Below are positions 7,718 to 16,569 of a DNA stretch of 64,000 bases, piece after piece. Numbering within the stretch: position 1 is the stretch's first letter; each line of letters starts with the position of its first letter. Under the pieces are notes generated by a model. It did not search any database and was not told where the DNA came from. It worked only from the letters and a program-made list of their open reading frames with translations. Made by a program: the position numbers and the translations under genes. The stretch is from Agrobacterium larrymoorei (GTDB taxonomy: Bacteria; Pseudomonadota; Alphaproteobacteria; Rhizobiales; Rhizobiaceae), in assembly GCF_013322225.1 (NCBI RefSeq), contig NZ_JAAMFB010000009.1, forward strand, positions 146,540 to 210,539, written 5' to 3'.

Positions 7718-8572
7718 ATGCCTGTCGTTACAATCAATGCTGCTGCGGGTGCAACCAGCTTCAACCTCGTGCAGAGCCTCACCTCATGGGCCCAAGGGCT
7801 TGGAACCTATGTTGGAAATGGTAATCTCGTTACAGCTCCCGCCGGTTCGGGTTATGCCTATACACAATGGGCTGAGGGCGTAGCGGGCGGAAGTGGTGCT
7901 ATCTTCGACGGCGAGTTCAGTTACGGTGTCGGTGGCGCATTTACCGGTAGCGTCGACAACCTCTACTTTGGCAGCGGCCTTTCTGGTTCCGCAAGCGCCG
8001 GCTACAGCCTCGCTAATGTAGGCGTCAGCATCGATCTCGGTGGCGGTGTGCCGGACGCATCTTTCCGTGGCGCCATTTATTCGCTGACGCACAACGCTAA
8101 TCAAGCCTCCAATCCGCTCTCGAACTTTACCGGCATCACCGCTGCAAGCGGCAATCAGCAGCCGGGTCTGTTTGATTTCTTCGGCAACAGCGGGACAGTT
8201 CAAAACGGTACAGCTGGAAATGATGTATTATATAGCTTCGATGGCAACGACACCCTAAACGGCGGTGCTGGGCGTGATCGTTTCGTATTCGATTGGGATA
8301 TTGACGGCGCTCTTTCAAGCACCATTGGACATGACACGGTTACGGGCTTTACAGCCGGTGCAGGGGGGGACTGGATCGATTTCCGTGGCATTGAAAGCGC
8401 TGCATTCGATACGTTTGCAGAAGTTTACGCCGCTTCTTCACAGGTCGGAGCCAACACGGTTATCGATCTGGGTAGCCTCGGTTCTGTAACGCTCGAAGGC
8501 GTGACGAAGACTGCTCTCGCAGCAGGTAACTTCTTGTTCACGCCAGCTGCTGCCTTGGCAGAAGCCGCCTGA
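7718..8572 (+). CDS. hasA: Secreted hemophore: HasA-like domain fused to RTX/serralysin-type C-terminal domain
   Basis: A 284-residue protein without a Sec signal, as expected for type I secretion. Residues 1 to about 145 resemble HasA: LTSWAQGLGTYVGNGN matches the helix and loop after it, and GEFSYG followed by DNLYFGSGLSG matches GGNLTYT...LDSLSFGDGLSG of Serratia HasA. Tyr69 aligns with haem-ligand Tyr75. No His is present where His32 or His83 should be; the first His is residue 125. Residues about 163-190 are an RTX-like stretch (GTAGNDVLYSFDGNDTL, GGAGRDRFVFD), then a serralysin-type C-terminal fold ending in PAAALAEAA, reminiscent of the HasA secretion tail. AAGGA lies 7 bases before the ATG. 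Classical HasA is about 190-205 residues and has no RTX part. Confidence 0.78.
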   Translation: MPVVTINAAAGATSFNLVQSLTSWAQGLGTYVGNGNLVTAPAGSGYAYTQWAEGVAGGSGAIFDGEFSYGVGGAFTGSVDNLYFGSGLSGSASAGYSLANVGVSIDLGGGVPDASFRGAIYSLTHNANQASNPLSNFTGITAASGNQQPGLFDFFGNSGTVQNGTAGNDVLYSFDGNDTLNGGAGRDRFVFDWDIDGALSSTIGHDTVTGFTAGAGGDWIDFRGIESAAFDTFAEVYAASSQVGANTVIDLGSLGSVTLEGVTKTALAAGNFLFTPAAALAEAA

Positions 8573-8583
8573 GGAACGCTGTA

Positions 8584-10428
8584 GTGTCGCAAGCGCCACA
8601 GCAAACGCCGTCGCAGCCTTTGGCTGCGACGGTCGTTTCACCCCTCAGACGAGCGTCTTTTGGAATAGCTCTCATCAGCGGTCTGGTCAATCTGCTCGCA
8701 TTGACCTCCCCCGTCTTCATGTTGCAGGTTTATGATCGCGTTCTGGCCAGCGGTAGCGTGCCTACGCTGGTCGGCCTGTCTATTCTCGCCGCTGGCATGT
8801 TTCTCATTCAGGCCGCGCTTGAAATCATTCGCGCGCGTGTGCTGCTGCGTATCGGCGAACAGTTCGACAACCAATTATCCGGTAATGTCCATAACGCCGT
8901 GGTGCGATTACCGCTGTTGACGCGGATGCCGGGCGACGGGCTTCAGCCGTTGCGGGATCTCGATAATGTTCGAGGTTTTCTTTCGAGCCAGGGTCCGACC
9001 GCGTTTTTTGATCTGCCGTGGATGCCGCTTTATCTTGGCATATGTTTTCTATTCCATTTCTGGATCGGTATGACGGCGCTTGTCGGCGCCATCGTGCTTG
9101 TCGCGCTCACGCTGCTGACGAATGCGATGTCTCAGAAGCCGATCCGCGATACCATCACTCACAACATGACGCGCAATGCTTTGCTTGAAGGCTCACGGCG
9201 CAATGCCGAAGTGGTGCAGTCCATGGGCATGGGTCGTCGTATCGCATCCCGCTGGAGCATCACAAATAGCGACTATCTCGCAGCCAACCGTGTCATGGGG
9301 GATGTGACCGGCGTTCTTGGCGGTATCTCGAAGTCCCTGCGTGTCATGTTGCAATCTGCCATTCTGGGTGTCGGTGCGTATCTCGTCATTAGGCAAGAGG
9401 TTAGCGGCGGTGTGATGATTGCCAGTTCAATCATGATGGGTCGCGCGCTTGCCCCGGTCGATTTGGCAATCGCCAGCTGGAAGCCCTTTCTTATGGCCCG
9501 ACAAAGCTGGACACGGCTCAAGGATCTGCTTTCCAAAATCCCCGAGGATGCGCCAGTCACCGCCTTGCCTGCGCCGCAAAAAGAATTGCGGGTCGAAAAC
9601 GCGGTTATTATTCCACCTGGAGAAAAGAAGCCCACTGTCTTGGGTTTGAATTTTGCGGTTAAAGCTGGCAGCGCGTTGGGGGTGATCGGGCCTTCAGGCT
9701 CTGGAAAATCAACGCTTTCGCGCATTCTCGTTAACGCCTGGACCCCAGCCTCCGGTAAGGTGCGGCTGGATGGTGCAAGCCTCGATCAGTGGGATCGTGA
9801 AGCGCTTGGACACCACATAGGCTATCTTCCGCAGGGCGTGGAGCTGTTCGACGGCACAATTGCCGAAAACATAGCGCGTTTCGAAGAAGAGGCCGATCCT
9901 GCGAACATCGTCATTGCAGCACAGGCGGCGGGTGCGCATGAGCTTATCCTGCGTTTCGAGAAGGGTTATGAAACACGCATCGGTGAGGCGGGTTCGGCGC
10001 TGTCAGCAGGTCAACGCCAGCGTATCGGGCTGGCGCGGGCACTGTATCGCGAGCCTTTTCTCGTGGTGCTGGATGAGCCGAATGCCAACCTCGATGCAGA
10101 GGGTGAAACAGCTGTGGTCAACGCCATCGCCTCCGTTCGCGGTCGGGGCGGAATTGCTGTGGTGATTGCACATCGCCCAAGTGCGATCGGGGTCGTCGAT
10201 CTGGTGTTGATGATGGATAGCGGGCAGCAAAAGGCTTTCGGTCCGCGCGATGATGTTCTCTCCAAAGTGCTGAAAGGCGGCGCTGCCACGCCGTCTGCGG
10301 CTAAGGGTTTTCCCGTTACAGGATATGGGATGAGACCGCTCCGCGCAGTCGCTCAGGTAGCGACAGAGAAGCCTGCCGAAGAGAACGTGGCCACACAGAA
10401 GCGGGAGGCAGAGGATGTCAAACACTAA
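8584..10428 (+). CDS. hasD: Type I secretion ABC transporter, HasD/PrtD family
   Basis: The inner-membrane ABC exporter (614 residues) that should recognise the C-terminal signal of the hemophore. The N-terminal half holds six membrane segments, starting at about residue 27 (RRASFGIALISGLVNLLALTSPVFM, typical of PrtD/HasD). The C-terminal half carries Walker A (GPSGSGKST), signature (LSAGQRQRIGLARAL) and Walker B (LVVLDEPNANLD). No peptidase C39 domain is present, which fits substrates with an uncleaved C-terminal signal. It starts with GTG, with GAGGA upstream, 11 bp after hasA. The C-terminal tail beyond residue 565 is poorly conserved. Confidence 0.9.
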   Translation: MSQAPQQTPSQPLAATVVSPLRRASFGIALISGLVNLLALTSPVFMLQVYDRVLASGSVPTLVGLSILAAGMFLIQAALEIIRARVLLRIGEQFDNQLSGNVHNAVVRLPLLTRMPGDGLQPLRDLDNVRGFLSSQGPTAFFDLPWMPLYLGICFLFHFWIGMTALVGAIVLVALTLLTNAMSQKPIRDTITHNMTRNALLEGSRRNAEVVQSMGMGRRIASRWSITNSDYLAANRVMGDVTGVLGGISKSLRVMLQSAILGVGAYLVIRQEVSGGVMIASSIMMGRALAPVDLAIASWKPFLMARQSWTRLKDLLSKIPEDAPVTALPAPQKELRVENAVIIPPGEKKPTVLGLNFAVKAGSALGVIGPSGSGKSTLSRILVNAWTPASGKVRLDGASLDQWDREALGHHIGYLPQGVELFDGTIAENIARFEEEADPANIVIAAQAAGAHELILRFEKGYETRIGEAGSALSAGQRQRIGLARALYREPFLVVLDEPNANLDAEGETAVVNAIASVRGRGGIAVVIAHRPSAIGVVDLVLMMDSGQQKAFGPRDDVLSKVLKGGAATPSAAKGFPVTGYGMRPLRAVAQVATEKPAEENVATQKREAEDVKH

Positions 10429-11725
10429 GCCTTACGATGTTTCGAGATCGATCCGCCGCCACCTCATAGCCGGTGTGGTCGTGGGTGTTGCGCTTGTGGG
10501 AGGCGCTGGCGCCTGGGCTTCCGTTACCACGCTGTCGGGCGCAGTTGTCGCGCCGGGGCATTTCGTGGTCGATACCTATGTTAAAACCGTGCAACATCCC
10601 ACCGGGGGCGTCGTCGGCGAAATTCTCGTACGTGACGGGGATGTGGTCAAGGCCGGTGATGTCGTCATGCGGCTGGATGCAACGCAAACGAGGGCCAATC
10701 TGGCCATCGTAACAAAGCGGTTGGATGAACTGACTGCGCGACTTGCGCGGCTGGAGGCCGAGCGGGACGATCTGCAGCAGATCACCTTTCCCGAATGGCT
10801 TGTTGCGCGCCAGAACGAACCTGACGTTGCTTCTGCCATTCACAGCGAAACGCGACTTTTCGAGTTCCGCAAGGATTCCCGGCAGGGAAAGAAGGCGCAG
10901 CTTTCAGAACGGATTGCACAGTTCGAGCATGAGATCGAAGGACTGAAGGCGCAGGAAACAGCGTACCGGGATGGCATAGAGGTCCTCAACAAGGAAATCT
11001 CGTCCTTGAGCGGGTTGAGAGAGCAGGGCGTCGTCTCCGATCAACGGCTGAATGGGTTGAAGACCCAAGTTGCGACCTTTGGCGGAGAGCGAGGCGAAAA
11101 GATCGCCTATCAGGCGCAGGTCGCGGGCCGCATCTCTGAAACGAAGCTGCAAATTCTCCAGATCGAGCAGGATCTGAAAACCGAAGTGGGCCTCGAGCTG
11201 CGAGAAGTTCAGGCGCAGATCGGTGAGTATGTCGAGCGCAAGGTTGCTGCTGAGGACAATCTTAGGCGGATTGATATCGTGGCACCGCAATCCGGCACCG
11301 TGCATCAGCTTTCCGTTCACACCGTGGGCGGTGTGGTTACGCCCGCGGAAGCAATCATGTCCATCGTGCCGGAGGGCGATGACCTGGCGCTCGAAGTGCA
11401 GATAGCACCGAAAGACATAGATCAGATCACACTCGGGCATAAGGCCGTCTTGCGCATGTCAGCCTTCAGTCAGAGGACGACGCCAGAACTGAACGCAGAC
11501 GTCACGCGGATCGCAGCGGACCTCACGACGAATGAACGGAGTGGACTATCTTACTATCTCGTCCGCTTGACCGTATCCAAAGATGAACTGGCGAAGCTGA
11601 GGGATTTGAGGCTCGTTCCCGGAATGCCAGCCGAAGCAATGATCGAAACCGGGGAACGGACCGCATTATCCTACCTTGCCAAGCCACTGTCGGATCAGAT
11701 CAATCGCGCCTTTCGCGAGGAATAG
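10415..11725 (+). CDS. hasE: Type I secretion membrane-fusion protein, HasE/PrtE (HlyD) family
   Basis: A periplasmic adaptor of 436 residues linking the ABC exporter to an outer-membrane TolC-like channel. One membrane anchor lies at about 15-38. A biotinyl-lipoyl-like half follows (VQHPTGGVVGEILVRDGDVVKAGD, about 56-80), then a long coiled coil (about 90-280) and the HlyD beta-domain with IDIVAPQSGTVHQLSVHTVGGVV. Its ATG overlaps the hasD stop by 14 bp, so the two are coupled. No TolC homologue and no HasB (dedicated TonB) gene follows; both must be supplied elsewhere. Confidence 0.9.
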   Translation: MSNTKPYDVSRSIRRHLIAGVVVGVALVGGAGAWASVTTLSGAVVAPGHFVVDTYVKTVQHPTGGVVGEILVRDGDVVKAGDVVMRLDATQTRANLAIVTKRLDELTARLARLEAERDDLQQITFPEWLVARQNEPDVASAIHSETRLFEFRKDSRQGKKAQLSERIAQFEHEIEGLKAQETAYRDGIEVLNKEISSLSGLREQGVVSDQRLNGLKTQVATFGGERGEKIAYQAQVAGRISETKLQILQIEQDLKTEVGLELREVQAQIGEYVERKVAAEDNLRRIDIVAPQSGTVHQLSVHTVGGVVTPAEAIMSIVPEGDDLALEVQIAPKDIDQITLGHKAVLRMSAFSQRTTPELNADVTRIAADLTTNERSGLSYYLVRLTVSKDELAKLRDLRLVPGMPAEAMIETGERTALSYLAKPLSDQINRAFREE

Positions 11726-11748
11726 GTGGGCGTCGTAGCCTGCCCACT
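11725..11748 (+). terminator. Weak hairpin between hasE and the convergent lipocalin-like gene
   Basis: GTGGGC (11726-11731) pairs with GCCCAC (11742-11747) immediately after the hasE stop in a 63-bp convergent gap. There is no T-run, so termination is only inferred. Confidence 0.35.
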
Positions 11749-11788
11749 CATTATAGGCACCCGGCTGAACCGTCTCGCGCGCTGCGCT

Positions 11789-12859
11789 TCAATATCCGGT
11801 CATTTCCAGATACCCTTCGCCGGAAACACTTCCTTCAAACTGTATCGGGCCTTCCCAATACGGCGTGGAAGTGGACATCCACGACTGTTCGTTAAGTGGC
11901 TTCGTTCGTATATCGAGACCGCGACTTTGGACCTTTACGCTCCACTCAACTGGCACGGATCTGCCCTGCACCTCTGCGCTGCGCAACGGCTCAAGAACCA
12001 CGTCGTCAGGCGCAAGCGCCGTCGTGCTGCCATCGGGCGAAATCCAATTGCCGGAGATGTAGCCATCGCCTCCGTCCCGAAGGCGAAAGGCCATCAATTT
12101 TTCGCCAGTCGCAAGGTGAAGCGAGAACCAGTCCCACCCTGTCTGGTCGGCATTGAGGGGTTGGGAGGACCATTCCCTGTCCAGCCAGGCTTGTCCGCTG
12201 ACATTCACAGGAAAACCGTTAAGAGTTACGCTTCCGCTGACGGTATAGAACGGCTGAGAGTAATAATAGCTCGCTTGCCCGGCCAGTGATTTTAACGAGT
12301 ATCCTCTGTCTCCCTGTAAAATAAGGGGGCGCTGCGCCTCGAGATTGAGTTGGTATGAAAAGCTTTCGCCATTGGCGCTCAATGCCAGTCGTTCGATCTG
12401 GTCTTGGCTGTCTCCCGTACTTTTCATCCACCAATCATCGATTGTTGCCTCGAATGGCTGAACCTTCACGCCGGCCTGTCCGATACCGCCTCGAGCCAGC
12501 CGCTCTGCCACATAATGCTCGTTGACGGTGGTTACGGCTGCATGTCCGATCCATATTTGCGGGTCGGACCAACCCTGTTTTTCGCCCGGTGCGAGAGCCG
12601 AACGAAAAAGCGTCCACTGGGCCCCCAGACGCTGGCCGGTTGTCGTCTGGAGATTGGCGGTGACGTACCACCATTCGATCCTGAAGTCGGGATGCGCCCC
12701 ATGATCGCGAGGAAACTCCAGCACCGTTCCGCGTTGTGGAATGGCAAATCCATCGGCACTTGAGCCAAGCCCCGCGAACCCTTGGGAAAAGCTTGCTATC
12801 GGAGTAAGCAGGCAGGCCAGCAGTGTTACTGCGAGCCTGAAAGCGCGGCTATCTCTCAT
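11789..12859 (-). CDS. AttH/CrtC-like lipocalin-fold secreted protein
   Basis: A 356-residue protein with an N-terminal signal peptide (cleavage about residue 25, after IASFS). The mature part carries marks of the AttH/hydroxyneurosporene-synthase-like family: an early FPRDHGAHPDFRIEWWYVTANL block, then GHAAVTTV and the central GQAWLDREWSSQPL motif. It likely folds as two lipocalin-like barrels. Its start overlaps the upstream permease gene by 11 bp, and an ABC ATPase precedes that, the AttE-F/G-H arrangement first described in Agrobacterium. The ligand and the true role are unknown; a lipoprotein or hydrophobic-ligand exporter accessory is an inference. Confidence 0.8.
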   Translation of the reverse strand: MRDSRAFRLAVTLLACLLTPIASFSQGFAGLGSSADGFAIPQRGTVLEFPRDHGAHPDFRIEWWYVTANLQTTTGQRLGAQWTLFRSALAPGEKQGWSDPQIWIGHAAVTTVNEHYVAERLARGGIGQAGVKVQPFEATIDDWWMKSTGDSQDQIERLALSANGESFSYQLNLEAQRPLILQGDRGYSLKSLAGQASYYYSQPFYTVSGSVTLNGFPVNVSGQAWLDREWSSQPLNADQTGWDWFSLHLATGEKLMAFRLRDGGDGYISGNWISPDGSTTALAPDDVVLEPLRSAEVQGRSVPVEWSVKVQSRGLDIRTKPLNEQSWMSTSTPYWEGPIQFEGSVSGEGYLEMTGY

Positions 12860-15257
12860 TGGTGAACACCCTCAGCAACTCTGCGGGATCGATCGTCGCG
12901 AGCTTCCTGACTGGAATGAGCGCCGAAAGAAGTGCCGCGATAAGTGCCGCGCCGCCTAGCTTCAGCCAATCGACGGGAAACAGAAGCATTGGAAGACGCC
13001 AGCCGAAAGCTTCCATGTTGACGACTGCGAGCAATATCCAGGCGAGCAGAAGTCCGACGGGAATGGAAAGAATGAAGGTTGCAAACCATAAGCCCAAAGT
13101 CCGTACCATCTCGAGGACTGCAAGATTGCGACGTCTAAGACCCATCGCCCAAAGCGGCGCCAGTTGCGGCAAGCGAAGAGAAGAGAGGGTCAAGAGGCTC
13201 GAAAACATGGCAAACCCTGCGATGGCAAGCGTCAGCACGTTCAAAGCACCGGTAACCGCAAATGTTTGTTCGAAAATCGCAGTGGATTGGCGCTTCAGAG
13301 TTGCCTGATTGACGATGTTTGCCTCCGGCAGTCCAAAGTCCTCGACGAGATGCTGCCTTAGTTTGGGGAGCCTGCCCGGATCGATCCTCACCCCATAGCG
13401 AAGTTTTGGCGCATCGGGGTAAAGTTTCTTAAACGCCGAAAGGCCGATCATGATTTGACCATTTGGATTGCCATAGTCGGAGAAAACACCGACAACATGG
13501 GCCTTTAAGCCACCCGGCAACGCCAGTGTTTGGCCCATTGCCGCCTTACCGGCACGCCAAAGCTGTTCGTTGACCAAGGCTCCGGTGCCAGCTGCAACCT
13601 CATCCCATACGTTTGGAGAACCGGCGATCAAAGGCCAGTGATCGCGATAGGTGGCGTCGTCGGCGATGCCGAATATCTGTGTGCGCTGGCCCGAGATCTC
13701 CGTTTCAATATTCCAGATCGGTAGCACCGCATCGACGCGATTTGGCAGCCAGGCCCGCAAGCGCGTAGCTTCTTCCTCGTTGCGTGCCGTTATATAGACC
13801 TCTGCGGCCAGACGCTGATCGAGCCAACCGAGGAAAGTCTCACGAAAACTGGAGACCATGGTCGTGACGCCGATATTGGTGGAGAGAGCAAGCAGCAGCG
13901 CCATCAATGCCAAAGATAATCCCGGTAGTTGTTGTCGGGTATCGGCCCAGAACCAGCTGCCAATTACGGACTTCGAAACATTCGCACAAACTTTTATCGT
14001 AAGGGCAAGCAGCGCGGGCAGCACCAGCGCTGCACCGAGAAGCAAACCTCCGAGAACTGCAAAGCCGGAGTAGAGACCGCTACCAATCAACCCGAAAGCC
14101 GCCGAGCAACACAGTAGAAGCTCACCTGTTATAAGCTGAAGCTGAAGCCATCTGGCGGAGGCCAGTTGCCACGCGCGTGGCTGTGCTGACGCAAGAATTG
14201 GCATCTTCCATAGTTGCAGTAGGCTTTGGGCGGAAGCGAGAAGGGTTCCGATCAGGGCCATGCCGAGACCGGCAAGCCACCACTCCCAGCGCACCGATAT
14301 GGCATCGGGCAGGCTCGCTCCATAAAGGCCTTGCAGGGTGATGGCGACACCCGGCAACAGGGTAGATGCGATGAGATACCCAATGATGATGCCGATCAGG
14401 CCCGAGATTAAAGCAAAGAGCATTATCTCGGTCAGTAGTATGACGGTCAGTGAGGATAATGACACGCCAAGCGATCTCAATGTCCTGAACGTGCCGCGAC
14501 GCTGCTCAAAGGAAAAGCCCGTCGCGGAATACACGATGAAGAGCCCGACGACGAAAGACAAAAAGCCAAATGCCGTGAGGTTCAAGTGAAAGCTATCCGT
14601 CAGCTTCGCAATACCCGGTTCGCTGCCAGCATCCAGCACCGCCAGTTCCGGGGTTAATGTTCCGATCGGGGTCAATCCGAACCTCTGTTTCGGTGCGATT
14701 ATCAACCTGCTTATCGCACCACCTTTTTTAAGCAGGCGGTCCGCAAGCGCGATATCGACGAAGGCGGAGTCGTCCGGGATATCCCTGTCGATCTTGATTG
14801 GGATATCTGTGAGTCCTTCGAGCTTCGCGGACGTGGCTGGCGACAGGATCAGAAGGCCGGAAGGTTTCATGAAGGCGATAAGATCCGAAGCACTTGAAAT
14901 CTTTGGTCCCATGTTGCCGTATGGAATAGTCAACGGGTCTATTCCGATAAGCCGGATACGGGCTTGGCCAAATCTGTAACTTCCCTCGATGACCGGCGAA
15001 ACGTTCCAACCTGACCGCCGGAGCAACGCGTAGGACGCAACCGAAATTTCACCCCCATCTTTCGAAACGAGCTGCTCAAACGTGTTCTGTTCCAGCACTT
15101 TCGCTGCGCGTGCATAACTTGCCCGTGCCTCCGCGTTGATGGCTTGAACCCCGGTCCAGAGCGCGGTCGCAAGCGCAACACCGAGTATGAGTGTCACAAA
15201 CTGGAGCGGCTTGTGACGCCAATGGGAGAGGGGTGCAGCAAGAACGGTCAGATGCAT
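12849..15257 (-). CDS. FtsX-like ABC transporter permease (AttF/AttG-like, fused)
   Basis: An 802-residue inner-membrane permease with the duplicated FtsX/MacB/LolE layout: one membrane helix near the N-terminus, a long periplasmic domain (about 45-230), three helices, a second periplasmic domain (about 430-640) and a C-terminal three-helix group ending in the conserved LIPVRKLATIDPAELLRVF. Two transporter repeats in one chain suggest it replaces separate AttF and AttG proteins. Such permeases move substrates outwards or within the envelope and do not import. It overlaps the ATPase gene by 10 bp and the lipocalin-like gene by 11 bp. Confidence 0.88.
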   Translation of the reverse strand: MHLTVLAAPLSHWRHKPLQFVTLILGVALATALWTGVQAINAEARASYARAAKVLEQNTFEQLVSKDGGEISVASYALLRRSGWNVSPVIEGSYRFGQARIRLIGIDPLTIPYGNMGPKISSASDLIAFMKPSGLLILSPATSAKLEGLTDIPIKIDRDIPDDSAFVDIALADRLLKKGGAISRLIIAPKQRFGLTPIGTLTPELAVLDAGSEPGIAKLTDSFHLNLTAFGFLSFVVGLFIVYSATGFSFEQRRGTFRTLRSLGVSLSSLTVILLTEIMLFALISGLIGIIIGYLIASTLLPGVAITLQGLYGASLPDAISVRWEWWLAGLGMALIGTLLASAQSLLQLWKMPILASAQPRAWQLASARWLQLQLITGELLLCCSAAFGLIGSGLYSGFAVLGGLLLGAALVLPALLALTIKVCANVSKSVIGSWFWADTRQQLPGLSLALMALLLALSTNIGVTTMVSSFRETFLGWLDQRLAAEVYITARNEEEATRLRAWLPNRVDAVLPIWNIETEISGQRTQIFGIADDATYRDHWPLIAGSPNVWDEVAAGTGALVNEQLWRAGKAAMGQTLALPGGLKAHVVGVFSDYGNPNGQIMIGLSAFKKLYPDAPKLRYGVRIDPGRLPKLRQHLVEDFGLPEANIVNQATLKRQSTAIFEQTFAVTGALNVLTLAIAGFAMFSSLLTLSSLRLPQLAPLWAMGLRRRNLAVLEMVRTLGLWFATFILSIPVGLLLAWILLAVVNMEAFGWRLPMLLFPVDWLKLGGAALIAALLSALIPVRKLATIDPAELLRVFTNER

Positions 15258-15913
15258 CCTGAAACCCTGCCGCCGGTCAAGACGACACGACGATCCAGCT
15301 TTGCGGCAAGTCTTGCTGAATGGGTGACAAGCAAAAGCGCCATTTTCGCCGATCTCGTAAGCTCGAGCATGATGTCCAGCACATTGTCGGCGGTGGTCTC
15401 ATCGAGATTTCCTGTCGGTTCGTCGGCAAGAACCAGCGGCGGTCTTGCCGCCAGCGTTCTGCCGATGGCGACACGTTGTTGTTGCCCGCCTGAAAGCTGC
15501 TCCGGATAACGCTGTAAAAGACTGGCAAGGCCGAGCGCTTCTACAAGCTGTCGTTCCCAGGCAGTATCCACGCGTCCCGCAAGTCTGGCGTGGAAAGATA
15601 TGTTTGCAGCAACGTCCATGCTCGGTATCAGGTTGAACTGCTGAAAAACCAGTCCCACGCCATGGCGGCGATAGTTGGCCAAACCCTTGTCATCGAGATT
15701 TCCGATTTCGAGGCCATCGACCGTGATGGTCCCGCTGTCGGGCTTATCCAGTCCTGCTGCCAGGTGAAGAAGCGTGCTCTTGCCGCTGCCGGATTCGCCA
15801 GTCAGTGCGAGGCTTTGTCCCGCGTCCAGAGAGAGGCTGACACCCCGCAGGACAGGGACGGTGCCTTCTGTTGTCTGATAAGACTTGGTGATTTCCGCCA
15901 GTGTCAGGATCAT
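15248..15913 (-). CDS. LolD/MacB-type ABC transporter ATP-binding protein (AttE-like)
   Basis: A 221-residue ATPase with Walker A (GESGSGKST), Q-loop (VFQQFNLIPSM), signature (LSGGQQQRVAIGRTL), Walker B (LVLADEPTGNLD) and the H-loop TH. The EPTGNLD version is typical of LolD/MacB/FtsE-class ATPases that work with FtsX-like permeases, matching the next gene. The ATG at 15913 (MILTLAEITKSY) is preferred; a TTG at 15949 would add a 12-residue extension. It is the first gene of a three-gene minus-strand operon. Confidence 0.9.
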   Translation of the reverse strand: MILTLAEITKSYQTTEGTVPVLRGVSLSLDAGQSLALTGESGSGKSTLLHLAAGLDKPDSGTITVDGLEIGNLDDKGLANYRRHGVGLVFQQFNLIPSMDVAANISFHARLAGRVDTAWERQLVEALGLASLLQRYPEQLSGGQQQRVAIGRTLAARPPLVLADEPTGNLDETTADNVLDIMLELTRSAKMALLLVTHSARLAAKLDRRVVLTGGRVSGCI

Positions 15914-16180
15914 CGCATTCTCGAAGGAAATAAGGGGCTGAAGGGCCAACCCTCTTATTGTAGCCTAGTGGCTTCGACCGGATAAGAGTAGCACGAAGTT
16001 TCGGGACGATCCGATCCAAAACGCTACGTTGGCATTACAAGAACAGGTCGCAGCTTCAAGCCACCGCTGCTCGATAATAAAAGGCGCGTGCACGTTCGCA
16101 TAAGGAACCGTGGAGTAAAAAATACGTTATTGCAGCGTGAAACAACGATGTGCCCAGTCAAGGGTACCTTAGGAGGCAAC

Positions 16181-16516
16181 ATGCTGAAGGTCATTCAAGT
16201 CGCGGGACTTGCCGTTACTATGGCAGTTTCAAGTGTCGCTATGTCGGGCTTTGCGCAAGCGCAGGATGTGGAGCTTCGGCTTGGGCCAGATGGCGTGCGT
16301 CCGGTGATCCGCGACCGAGACCGTGACGACCGGAGAGGCCCACCGCGTATGCGCGGCTGCAGCGAGCGCGAAGCGAGAGCAGCAGCTCGTGATTCTGGCC
16401 TTCGGGACCCCGAAGTTGTCCGCGTCACGCCCCGCCGTGTGGTTGTCCAAGGCTATACACGTCGTGGCTCGGACACGATTACATTCGCAAATGAGCGCGG
16501 TTGCCCTGAAATCTGA
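16181..16516 (+). CDS. Small secreted basic protein of unknown function
   Basis: A 111-residue protein with a clear signal peptide (MLKVIQVAGLAVTMAVSSVA, cleavage about residue 28 after AQA). The mature part is short and strongly charged, with a run of alternating R and D (VIRDRDRDDRRGPPRMRG) and two cysteines that may form a disulphide (RGCSER and ERGCPEI). AGGAGG lies 4 bases before the ATG, a near-perfect ribosome site, so expression is probably high. In-frame codons upstream to 16088 are not part of it. Proteins of this kind are common and uncharacterised in Rhizobiales; I assign no function. Confidence 0.75.
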   Translation: MLKVIQVAGLAVTMAVSSVAMSGFAQAQDVELRLGPDGVRPVIRDRDRDDRRGPPRMRGCSEREARAAARDSGLRDPEVVRVTPRRVVVQGYTRRGSDTITFANERGCPEI

Positions 16517-16533
16517 AGGTTGAACATGTACGT

Positions 16534-16561
16534 AAAAACCCGCCATTGGCGGGTTTTTTTG
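16534..16561. terminator. Rho-independent terminator shared by convergent genes
   Basis: AAAAACCCGCC-ATT-GGCGGGTTTTTTT forms an 11-bp stem with a 3-base loop and a T-run on the plus strand and an equally good A/T flank on the minus strand. It sits between the small secreted gene and the convergent peptidase gene, and probably works both ways. Confidence 0.9.
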
Positions 16562-16569
16562 TTGCGGCA

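Noticed and set aside
11726..12289. 187-residue open frame on the plus strand after hasE, checked as a possible hasB or tolC
   Set aside because: Antisense to the AttH-like gene; no TonB or TolC motif and no ribosome site.
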